DNA from: an uncultured Bacilli bacterium
Lineage (GTDB): Bacteria; Bacillota_I; Bacilli_A; RF39; UBA660
DNA length: 14,499 nt
Assembly (NCBI GenBank): GCA_944332105.1
Contig: CALVJI010000021.1
Location: forward strand, 1 to 14,499
Direction: 5' to 3'
Shown here: positions 7,034-12,894 of the stretch, piece after piece
Position numbering within the stretch: the stretch's first letter is position 1
Layout of the letters: every line of letters starts with the position of its first letter
The notes under the pieces: model-generated
Seen by the model: the letters and a program-made list of their open reading frames with translations, nothing else
What the model was told of the DNA's origin: nothing
Databases searched by the model: none
Program-made: the position numbers and the translations under genes

Positions 7034-7675
7034 TTCTGAAATGTGCACAAAACGCATCGTTTCAATCCGTTGGGCACTAATAGGTCTTTCATTATCATCT
7101 ACTTCGACACTTGCAATTTCTAAAACCGCATCCATACCAGCAATTACCCGACCAAAAGCTGCATAATCCCCATCTAAAGCCGATACACTTAAACTATCAC
7201 TCGTACAAATAAAGAACTGACTAGAAGCAGAATCATAATCACTACTTCTGGCCATTGATAAAACTCCTGCTTCATGTTTTATCGAATTTTCAACACCATT
7301 ACTTGCAAACTCTCCTTTAATGGTTTTACCACTGCCACCCATACCAGTTCCAGTTGGATCACCTGCTTGAATGACAAAATCTTCATCTACGCGGTGAAAA
7401 ATAATACCATCGTAAAATTCATCTTTAACTAAATTTTGAAAATTTTCAACCGTAATAGGTGCTTCATCAGGATAAAGTTCAATTAAAATGACTTGATCAT
7501 GATTAGTCGTTAACTTGACATAATTAGTAACCTCATCTGTCTCTTCATAATGATACCCTTCAATATCACCACTTAAATATTCCTTCTTTTCACATCCCGT
7601 CGTAAAACAAACGATCATAGCAATTAAAAATAAACCGATGCACACCCACTTTTTATATTTATACTGTTGTTCCAT
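7019..7675 (-). CDS. Lipoprotein peptidyl-prolyl cis-trans isomerase, cyclophilin type
   Basis: Cyclophilins catalyse cis-trans isomerisation of Xaa-Pro bonds. This 218-residue protein has an N-terminal hydrophobic helix (about 11-25) ending in a lipobox FTTGC with the lipidated Cys28, so it is predicted to be anchored on the outer membrane face and to help fold exported proteins. The cyclophilin domain (about 50-215) has ITVENF, the catalytic FHRV (Arg95), FVIQAGDPTGTGMGGSG (Phe100, Gln103), LSMARS, SQFFI and the FGRV block. AGAGGAG lies nine bases before the ATG. It stands alone between its promoter and a terminator that starts inside its own coding sequence. Confidence 0.94.
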   Translation of the reverse strand: MEQQYKYKKWVCIGLFLIAMIVCFTTGCEKKEYLSGDIEGYHYEETDEVTNYVKLTTNHDQVILIELYPDEAPITVENFQNLVKDEFYDGIIFHRVDEDFVIQAGDPTGTGMGGSGKTIKGEFASNGVENSIKHEAGVLSMARSSDYDSASSQFFICTSDSLSVSALDGDYAAFGRVIAGMDAVLEIASVEVDDNERPISAQRIETMRFVHISENTEE

Positions 7676-7704
7676 TTCTATCTTCTCCTCTTACATTCTT
7701 TTCC

Positions 7705-7733
7705 ATTTTATCATATTCTTTTTTATTTACCAA
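7705..7733 (-). promoter_or_regulatory. Promoter of the cyclophilin gene
   Basis: Minus-strand TTGGTA (7728-7733), 17 bases, TAAAAT (7705-7710), then about 29 bases to the ATG. It is divergent from the polymerase promoter. Confidence 0.5.
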
Positions 7734-7777
7734 GCCCAACTTTGTCTTTCACTGTCAAATTTACCAAGGATTTCCAA

Positions 7778-7806
7778 TTGCATACCATTGTATTTTGTTT
7801 TATAAT
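7778..7806 (+). promoter_or_regulatory. SOS-type promoter of the Y-family polymerase
   Basis: A perfect TATAAT (7801-7806) lies 17 bases after TTGCAT (7778-7783). The -35 is weak. A LexA box begins six bases after the -10, so the predicted transcription start lies within it. Confidence 0.7.
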
Positions 7807-7811
7807 GGTAT
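7782..7811. repeat. 8-bp inverted repeat spanning the polymerase promoter
   Basis: ATACCATT (7782-7789) and its exact inverse AATGGTAT (7804-7811) are separated by 14 bases, giving 22 bases between arm centres, close to two helical turns. One arm touches the -35 and the other overlaps the -10. This could be an operator for a dimeric regulator distinct from LexA, or chance in AT-rich DNA. Confidence 0.45.
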
Positions 7812-7825
7812 CGAACAAACGTTTT
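7812..7825 (+). promoter_or_regulatory. LexA (SOS) box
   Basis: CGAACAAACGTTTT agrees with the Gram-positive LexA/DinR consensus CGAAC-RNRY-GTTYG/C at 13 of 14 positions; only the last base differs. Its position just after the -10 fits repression by LexA and induction after DNA damage, as known for the equivalent polymerase operon in Bacillus subtilis. Confidence 0.8.
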
Positions 7826-7838
7826 TTTGGAGGCCTAT

Positions 7839-9098
7839 ATGGAAAGAATAAAAAGAAATATTTTATGTATTGATTTAAAAAGCTTTTTCGCGTCAGTAGA
7901 GTGTGTTGAACGAGGTCTTGATCCTTTCACTACTCCTCTAGTTGTTGCCAATAATAAGCAAGGTAATGGAGCAATTACTTTAGCAGTTACTCCCTATTTA
8001 AAAAACTTAGGTATTAAAGGTCGAACTAGACTTTATGAAATTCCTAAAAATATTACCTATCAAATCGTTCCTCCAAGGATGAAACTTTATCTAGAAAAAT
8101 CAAAAGAAGTCGTTAAAATCTATGCCGATTTTGTAAGCTTTGAAGATCTTCATATTTATTCTATTGATGAGTGTTTTCTAGATGTCACTGATTACCTTCA
8201 CTATTATCAATTAACCGAAGAAGAACTTGCTATAAAAATTTTGCAAACCATAGAAGCAAAAACCGGATTAACAGCCACCTGTGGTATTGGTCCTAACATG
8301 CTTCTTGCTAAACTAGCAATGGATATTGATGCCAAAAAATACAAAAACGGCATAGCTAAATGGACTTATGAGGATATTGAGACCAAACTTTGGCCTATCA
8401 CTCCCCTTTCTAAAATCTGGGGCATTGGTTCTCGATTAGAAAAAAGATTAAACAATTTAGGAATTTATTCAATGGGCGATTTAGCTAAACAAAATCCATT
8501 ATTTTTAAAAAAGAAATTTGGGGTCATCGGTGAAGAATTATGGGAACACTCACATGGTTTAGACAACTCTTTAATCAAAGACTTTAACAAAACACCGATT
8601 GAAAAATCCTTTAGTCATAGTCAAGTTTTATTTAGAAATTATTATAATGAAGAAATATATTTAATTTTAAAAGAAATGCTCGAACTTTTAACCACGCGTT
8701 TACGAAGTCAAAAAAAAGAAACAGCTTTACTTAGCTTAGGTATTAGTTATTCTAAAGAAATAGGTGGCGGCTTTCATCATTCCCTTAAAATCATAGAACC
8801 AACAGATCAAACAAACGAACTCTTTGCCATTTGTGTAAATCTCTTTGACAAATTCTATGAAGAAAATATGCCCATTCGTAAAGTCAGTATTGCTTTAGGT
8901 AGACTAACGGAAAAACGAGGAATTCAACTAAATTTATTTGAAACATTCACTCAGAAAAAAGAAGAAGAAAAACTAGCCCAAACACTAGATGAAGTTCATA
9001 TAAAATTTGGTAAAAACAGTCTACTCTCTGCTTCAAGTTTATTAAAACATTCCACGATCAAAGATCGCAACGAAAAGATTGGAGGCCATCATGAATAA
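7839..9098 (+). CDS. Y-family translesion DNA polymerase (UmuC/PolY2-like)
   Basis: Y-family polymerases copy past DNA lesions at low fidelity. The 419-residue protein has the palm motifs IDLKSFFASVE (catalytic Asp12) and YSIDECFLDVT (Asp110, Glu111), then CGIGPNMLLAKLAMD, the helix-hairpin-helix IWGIGSRLEKRLNNLGI, and a little-finger domain starting near KSFSHSQVL. A QLNLF motif at about 363-367 matches the sliding-clamp binding consensus and is followed by a charged tail. The length and the substitutions in the fingers (NKQGNGAITLAVT) fit the YqjW/UvrX subgroup rather than DinB. GGAGG lies five bases before the ATG at 7839. It has a LexA box at its promoter and overlaps a YolD gene, the usual partner of this subgroup. 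Confidence 0.93.
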   Translation: MERIKRNILCIDLKSFFASVECVERGLDPFTTPLVVANNKQGNGAITLAVTPYLKNLGIKGRTRLYEIPKNITYQIVPPRMKLYLEKSKEVVKIYADFVSFEDLHIYSIDECFLDVTDYLHYYQLTEEELAIKILQTIEAKTGLTATCGIGPNMLLAKLAMDIDAKKYKNGIAKWTYEDIETKLWPITPLSKIWGIGSRLEKRLNNLGIYSMGDLAKQNPLFLKKKFGVIGEELWEHSHGLDNSLIKDFNKTPIEKSFSHSQVLFRNYYNEEIYLILKEMLELLTTRLRSQKKETALLSLGISYSKEIGGGFHHSLKIIEPTDQTNELFAICVNLFDKFYEENMPIRKVSIALGRLTEKRGIQLNLFETFTQKKEEEKLAQTLDEVHIKFGKNSLLSASSLLKHSTIKDRNEKIGGHHE

Positions 9099-9411
9099 AA
9101 CCCGTGCTGAAATAAAATGGAGTCCTTTTGAGTCATTATTTCATGCTCAAGATATCACAAAAGAGATAGCCACGGAAAAAGCAAAAAGAACTAAACCTAT
9201 ATTAAGTGAAGAACAAAAAAGTGAAAATGAAAAAAGACTTCTCACAGCCTATCACACTCAAGAAGAAGTCCAAATTTCTTATTTTTATAAAGGATTTATT
9301 TATCAAAAAAAGACTTACATTATCTATATAAATTCAACGCAAAAAGCCATCTATCTAGCAGATCACACAACGCTTTACTTTGATCAAATTATTCATCTTA
9401 CTCTACCATAA
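9091..9411 (+). CDS. YolD-family protein
   Basis: The 106-residue protein matches YolD/YqjX proteins, which are found next to UmuC-like polymerases and have been proposed to act like UmuD as accessory subunits. Visible signatures are RAEIKWSPFESL near residue 5, a helical segment with KPILSEEQ (near 35) and a strand-rich C-terminal half with VQISYFYKGFI. GGAGG lies five bases before the ATG, and ATGAATAA overlaps the polymerase stop, so the two are co-translated. Its 3' end overlaps the convergent kinase-like gene by 19 bases, with no terminator visible between them. Confidence 0.88.
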   Translation: MNKTRAEIKWSPFESLFHAQDITKEIATEKAKRTKPILSEEQKSENEKRLLTAYHTQEEVQISYFYKGFIYQKKTYIIYINSTQKAIYLADHTTLYFDQIIHLTLP

Positions 9412-10289
9412 TTTTTCTTTTTACTTAATTTTTGTAAGTACCAATCCATTTGTTCTAAGGTAAGCTTCTGATGTAAAAAATCTTCGATCATCTCTGGAAA
9501 AATTTGTTTTTTACTAGTCAAAAAGATTTCTTCAATCATTGTCTTTTCTAAAAAAAGAGGAGAAAGCTCACTCACGTCCATTTGGTTTAAATACTCTTCT
9601 AAATTCATTCGTGTCAATAATTCCATAAATAACAAAGCGACATTCTTTTCGGTTTCTTTTAAAGCTGAATCCGAAAAATATTCCGTATAAATCGTTGAAT
9701 GACCATCTAAATCTACAATCTGTGGTATTAAAGGAAACTGTAATAACACATTAGTATTAGGGTATTCCTTAGTAGGTCGCTGGGCTAAATCCACATGATA
9801 AATATTATGTTCCACTAATTCCCGAACCTTCAGGAGTAAATCTTGTAAAATCTTCAAACGAATAGATAAAGGTAATGACTCCATTTTATAAATTTTAACC
9901 GCATGGGCATATTCTCGTAAAACGCAGCCTTTAATCCGCCCGTCTACATAAATAATATTCTGTGGCAAAAAAGTAAGATGAATGAATTTTTGTCGTTCAA
10001 TCGCTTTATATAAGGCCTCTTCTCTAGATAAACGCATTCCTTCCGCATTCATATATCGCAAAAGATTAGGCTGATAAATGATCTTCCCTTTGGTTTTATA
10101 ACTAGCAATATTTACCCCTTCTTCATCATACACTGGCGGGGTATAGACATAAACATGATCGGTATAGTTATGATAAATTTTAAACAAGACTCCAGGCTTA
10201 GCCCGATAGATAATTCCCTCACGCCCTTCAGCAATTCGTGGCAACTTACAAATCTCTCCACTTTTTAAATAAACCGGATCTATTTTCAT
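9393..10289 (-). CDS. Atypical protein-kinase-fold protein
   Basis: This 298-residue protein has the marks of a kinase-like fold. AEGREGIIYRA at 20-30 resembles a glycine loop and is followed by Lys37 in VLFKIYH. HVDLAQRP (His165, Asp167) followed by TNVLL (Asn180) resembles the HxDxxxxN catalytic loop with an insertion, and IVDLDG (Asp193, Asp195) resembles the metal-binding DFG equivalent. The N-terminal lobe is short. Similar proteins in Firmicutes are annotated only as kinase-like or hypothetical, and I cannot name the substrate; a small-molecule kinase is also possible. AAGG lies seven bases before the ATG. It has its own extended -10 promoter and ends inside the YolD gene on the other strand. 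It ends KKNYGRVR. Confidence 0.72.
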   Translation of the reverse strand: MKIDPVYLKSGEICKLPRIAEGREGIIYRAKPGVLFKIYHNYTDHVYVYTPPVYDEEGVNIASYKTKGKIIYQPNLLRYMNAEGMRLSREEALYKAIERQKFIHLTFLPQNIIYVDGRIKGCVLREYAHAVKIYKMESLPLSIRLKILQDLLLKVRELVEHNIYHVDLAQRPTKEYPNTNVLLQFPLIPQIVDLDGHSTIYTEYFSDSALKETEKNVALLFMELLTRMNLEEYLNQMDVSELSPLFLEKTMIEEIFLTSKKQIFPEMIEDFLHQKLTLEQMDWYLQKLSKKKNYGRVR

Positions 10290-10312
10290 ACTCTCGCCTT
10301 CTTTGAAAGGTT

Positions 10313-10321
10313 ATTATATCA
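10313..10321 (-). promoter_or_regulatory. Extended -10 promoter of the kinase-like gene
   Basis: Minus-strand TGATATAAT is a TGn-extended perfect TATAAT, 23 bases before the ATG and immediately after the terminator of the upstream gene. No clear -35 is needed for this class and none is seen. Confidence 0.6.
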
Positions 10322-10327
10322 TATTTC

Positions 10328-10354
10328 AGAAAAAAAAGTGTCCTAAGACACTTT
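10328..10354 (-). terminator. Intrinsic terminator enclosing the stop codon of the membrane protein gene
   Basis: AAAGTGTC (10347-10354) pairs perfectly with GACACTTT (10335-10342) around a TTAG loop, followed by TTTT. The 5' arm encodes the last Lys-Val-Ser and the TAG stop codon lies across the loop. Confidence 0.92.
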
Positions 10355-11338
10355 ATCTTGTAATCTCTTTTTTACTTCCTGTTGATTTTCTTTTGTAAAT
10401 CCATTTAAGATATTTTCGTTTTTTTCTAAAATAGTTTGATAGATTTCTTGATAAACTTCTTTACTTTTCTTTGTAACAACATCCATTCCTGCGATTTTAT
10501 GTTTCTTACCATCTTTTGTAACTAAACAAATACTAGATGAAGTTTTAAACCCATTATAACGATATTCAAAAGGATACATCCAAATAATATCTTTATATAA
10601 AATCGCATCAAATGCAGAAGCTAAATTTAAAACATAATTTTTAGTTAAAAAGACATGAGCCTTTTGATAATAAAAAGCATTTTTTTCATCTTCTACTTCA
10701 TGTTCAATTTTCTCTTTTTCTTCTAAAGAGATTTTTTTAACATTTTTTGTATACCGAACAATAAGTACAACACCTACAATACTAACAATTAAGCCAATAA
10801 TAAAAATAAGCAAACCAATTAATAAAAAGACATCTTCAGTAGTCAATGGACTAACTTCAATATTTAAATACATTCCACCAAACATTGCCTCGGCATCTTC
10901 CAAAGCTAACTGATATTCTTCATCAACAATTTCGTTATAAGATTCAACTGCAATTTCTTGTAGAGTCGGATCCATTTTTACAGTTGAGCCTTCTACGCGA
11001 TAGGGAAAACCAGCATCTACAATCTTTTCAAATGTCTCATCGCTCATCTCAACAATATATAAGTAATTTTCATCAGACGCAAAATAGGCTTTCGTAGAAC
11101 CATCATCATAATAAGCAAAATAATAAGGTTCAGAAACAATATCAATATAACCATATAAACCGTCAGCATTCTCATCTAATATAAGCTCATGCATACTTGT
11201 AGGCTCAGTTTCATTTCCTCTAAATAAACTATAACCAAATAAAACAGCTCCTAAAACAAGTAAAACTAAACCAACATATAACACATTCTTTACTCTTTGA
11301 AAACTCTTCTTAATTTCCTGATTCGAAAATTCTCTCAT
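10343..11338 (-). CDS. Two-helix membrane protein of unknown function
   Basis: The 331-residue protein has a membrane helix at about 18-38, a polar outer segment of about 130 residues rich in Asp, Glu and Tyr (repeats of YYFAYYDDG/YIVEMSDE type), a second helix at about 169-196, then a cytoplasmic region with an EKEKIEHEVEDEK coiled stretch and a C-terminal strand-rich part (KIAGMDVVTKK) ending in a basic helix. I see no enzyme motif. The ATG at 11338 is preferred because GAGGA lies nine bases upstream; the GTG at 11344 is too close. It may sense or buffer something at the membrane, but nothing supports a specific role. Confidence 0.85.
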   Translation of the reverse strand: MREFSNQEIKKSFQRVKNVLYVGLVLLVLGAVLFGYSLFRGNETEPTSMHELILDENADGLYGYIDIVSEPYYFAYYDDGSTKAYFASDENYLYIVEMSDETFEKIVDAGFPYRVEGSTVKMDPTLQEIAVESYNEIVDEEYQLALEDAEAMFGGMYLNIEVSPLTTEDVFLLIGLLIFIIGLIVSIVGVVLIVRYTKNVKKISLEEKEKIEHEVEDEKNAFYYQKAHVFLTKNYVLNLASAFDAILYKDIIWMYPFEYRYNGFKTSSSICLVTKDGKKHKIAGMDVVTKKSKEVYQEIYQTILEKNENILNGFTKENQQEVKKRLQDKVS

Positions 11339-11366
11339 AATCACTCGTCCTCACTTTTCTATTTTT

Positions 11367-11395
11367 ATTCTATCAAATTTTATGCAAGAAACCAA
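11367..11395 (-). promoter_or_regulatory. Possible promoter of the membrane protein gene
   Basis: Minus-strand TTGGTT (11390-11395), 17 bases, TAGAAT (11367-11372), about 29 bases before the ATG. The rest of the gap to 11545 shows no gene or clear structure. Confidence 0.4.
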
Positions 11396-11545
11396 TATTT
11401 TTTTTCAAATAAAAATACATAACTTTCAACATAGTCATGCATCTTTACTACTTTCAAAAAAATCCTATATTTGTCTTCATCATTCACCCGAAAACAAAGA
11501 CAAAACAATAAGTAATTTTTAAGTAATTCCAATTAAAATATATAA

Positions 11546-11575
11546 ATAAAACCCCTTATTTAAAGGGTTTATTAA
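11546..11575 (-). terminator. Intrinsic terminator after tRNA-Ala
   Basis: AAACCCTTT (minus strand) pairs with AAGGGGTTT about four bases later with one bulged G, followed by TATTTAT. The T run is short, so it may act weakly or in both directions. Confidence 0.65.
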
Positions 11576-11580
11576 CATCT

Positions 11581-11657
11581 TGGTGGAGGCTGTGGGATTC
11601 GAACCCGCGACCCTCTGCGTGCAGGGCAGATGCTCTAGCCAGCTGAGCTAAGCCCCC
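11581..11657 (-). tRNA. tRNA-Ala (anticodon UGC), CCA encoded
   Basis: A full 77-base cloverleaf with the encoded CCA. The acceptor stem GGGGGCT/AGCCTCC contains the G3-U70 pair that identifies alanine tRNA. The D stem is GCTC/GAGC and the anticodon stem TCTGC/GCAGA is perfect around the loop CCUGCAC, giving anticodon UGC. Two bases are unusual: position 33 is C instead of U, and the T stem has a C50-A64 mismatch (GCGGG against CCCAC). The alanine assignment is secure; full activity is likely but not proven. Confidence 0.95.
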
Positions 11658-11669
11658 AAGAACAAGATA

Positions 11670-11698
11670 ATCTTACCATAGAAATACCGGTTGTGCAA
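11670..11698 (-). promoter_or_regulatory. Possible tRNA-Ala promoter
   Basis: Minus-strand TTGCAC (11693-11698), 17 bases, TAAGAT (11670-11675), 12 bases before the tRNA. Both boxes are imperfect but the position is right. Confidence 0.5.
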
Positions 11699-11728
11699 GC
11701 ATTTTTTTCAATTTTTTAATCAAAAAAG

Positions 11729-11768
11729 AAAAAAAGAGCTATTTAATCTCAATCGCATCAATAGCTCT
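11729..11768 (-). terminator. Intrinsic terminator overlapping the end of the M23 gene
   Basis: AGAGCTATT (11760-11768), within the coding sequence for the last ten residues, pairs perfectly with AATAGCTCT (11735-11743). The stop TAG is in the second arm. A 16-base loop separates them and seven T follow. Confidence 0.85.
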
Positions 11769-12515
11769 TCCATAAATACCCGCATAACCTTGATTGGTGT
11801 CGTCAACTTTCGAAACCCATGGAAGCCAACTTCCACCTTTTAAATGGACACGATAAGTAGCATTTTCAACTTGTACTCCATCAATATCATTACCAAGATT
11901 ACCAGCATAATCATTACGATTTTCCACCCAAGGTAACCAATATCCTTTCTTCATATCATGAACACGCATGCGATATTGATCGGCATAAATGCCTCCAATA
12001 GGATTCCCAAAATTACCCGCGTACTCTGAAGAAGCCACCGCCACATTTGGTAACCAATACTTTTTAACATTATCATAAGCTTGATAATAGAGTTTACGAT
12101 CTTCTTTAGGCAAATCTGCATCCAAATAAGGTGTTGGATCAATGCGCACATCATATGTATTACGAACTTCAAAATGCAAATGGACCCCATAAGCATTTCC
12201 AGTATCTCCCATATAACCAATTTGCTGTCCTTGAGTAACCAAATCACCTTTTTTCACATATACTTCTCTTAGATGGGCATAAAGTGTATAGTACCCATCC
12301 TCATGCTTAATTTTCACAAAATTTCCATAACTTTCATTACCAGTAGATCCGAGATTATGTGCTTTACCCGTTTGAACGAGCACAACTTCACCACTACTAT
12401 GCGCAATTACGGGTGCTTGTTGATACCATTTCTTAACCACATCAACAGCTTCATGAACATTTTTTCTATATCCATTAGTGATCTGATTTTCAGCATCATA
12501 TAAAATTCTACTCAT
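11739..12515 (-). CDS. M23-family peptidoglycan endopeptidase with lysin-type C-terminal repeats
   Basis: M23 (LytM-type) enzymes are zinc peptidases that cut peptidoglycan cross-bridges. The 258-residue protein has the zinc ligands His21-x3-Asp25 and HLHFEV (His112, His114), plus YAHL (His81), in a domain spanning about 15-130. The rest is three repeats of about 35-40 residues with the core W-LPWV...YAGn.G..I.g, at about 153-181, 182-220 and 221-258. They resemble wall-binding repeats in clostridial lysins, so they probably bind the cell wall. There is no signal peptide or membrane helix, which is odd for a wall enzyme; release by another route or a phage origin is possible. The start at 12515 has AAAGGAG five bases upstream. 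Confidence 0.88.
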   Translation of the reverse strand: MSRILYDAENQITNGYRKNVHEAVDVVKKWYQQAPVIAHSSGEVVLVQTGKAHNLGSTGNESYGNFVKIKHEDGYYTLYAHLREVYVKKGDLVTQGQQIGYMGDTGNAYGVHLHFEVRNTYDVRIDPTPYLDADLPKEDRKLYYQAYDNVKKYWLPNVAVASSEYAGNFGNPIGGIYADQYRMRVHDMKKGYWLPWVENRNDYAGNLGNDIDGVQVENATYRVHLKGGSWLPWVSKVDDTNQGYAGIYGRAIDAIEIK

Positions 12516-12621
12516 AAATTCTCCTTTCAATGTAATTTATGAGTTTTTTTCATTTTTGCTTGTTTTTTTATCACGTTCTTTGTAAATTTGCATAATATGA
12601 ATTTTCTTTCTTTTGATCACA

Positions 12622-12665
12622 AAAAAAGACTTATTCTTCGTTTTTAGTAACGACTTTAATAAGTC
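12622..12665 (-). terminator. Long-hairpin intrinsic terminator overlapping the end of rpoZ
   Basis: GACTTATT (12658-12665), inside the coding sequence, pairs with AATAAGTC (12628-12635), which contains the TAA stop. Between them TCGTT pairs with AACGA around a 6-base loop, extending the hairpin. Seven T follow. Confidence 0.85.
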
Positions 12666-12840
12666 CATGTTCTAATTCTTCCAAAGCTCTACCAATCGTT
12701 CTTTTATTCTTATACTGATTCTCAGCCATTTGATAATGGTGATTCTCAAGCATTTGTTTACTACGAATAGATGCGACATGAACGAGCTTATACTTAGAAT
12801 CCACTATTGTAAGTAGTTTATCAATAGAAGGATATAACAT
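12631..12840 (-). CDS. rpoZ: RNA polymerase omega subunit
   Basis: Omega is the small subunit that supports folding and assembly of the beta' subunit. The 69-residue protein matches the family from its first residues: MLYPSIDKLL, a Lys/Tyr segment and the conserved helix TIGRALEELEHG near 48-59. The start is set at 12840 because MLYPSID is the family N-terminus; a start at 12894 would add 18 unrelated residues. AAGGGA lies about ten bases upstream. It follows the nuclease gene by 41 bases on the same strand and may be cotranscribed or use its own promoter. Confidence 0.93.
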   Translation of the reverse strand: MLYPSIDKLLTIVDSKYKLVHVASIRSKQMLENHHYQMAENQYKNKRTIGRALEELEHGLIKVVTKNEE

Positions 12841-12864
12841 ATTTATCACGTCCCTTACATTACT

Positions 12865-12894
12865 ATAATACGACAACCAGACTAATTCATACAA
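12865..12894 (-). promoter_or_regulatory. Possible rpoZ promoter
   Basis: Minus-strand TTGTAT (12889-12894), 18 bases, TATTAT (12865-12870), about 25 bases before the ATG. The -35 lies inside the end of the upstream nuclease gene. Confidence 0.4.

Noticed and set aside
11951..12503. Open frames inside the M23 gene on both strands
   Set aside because: They are in other frames of a clearly coding region, lack ribosome sites and have low-complexity hydrophobic translations.
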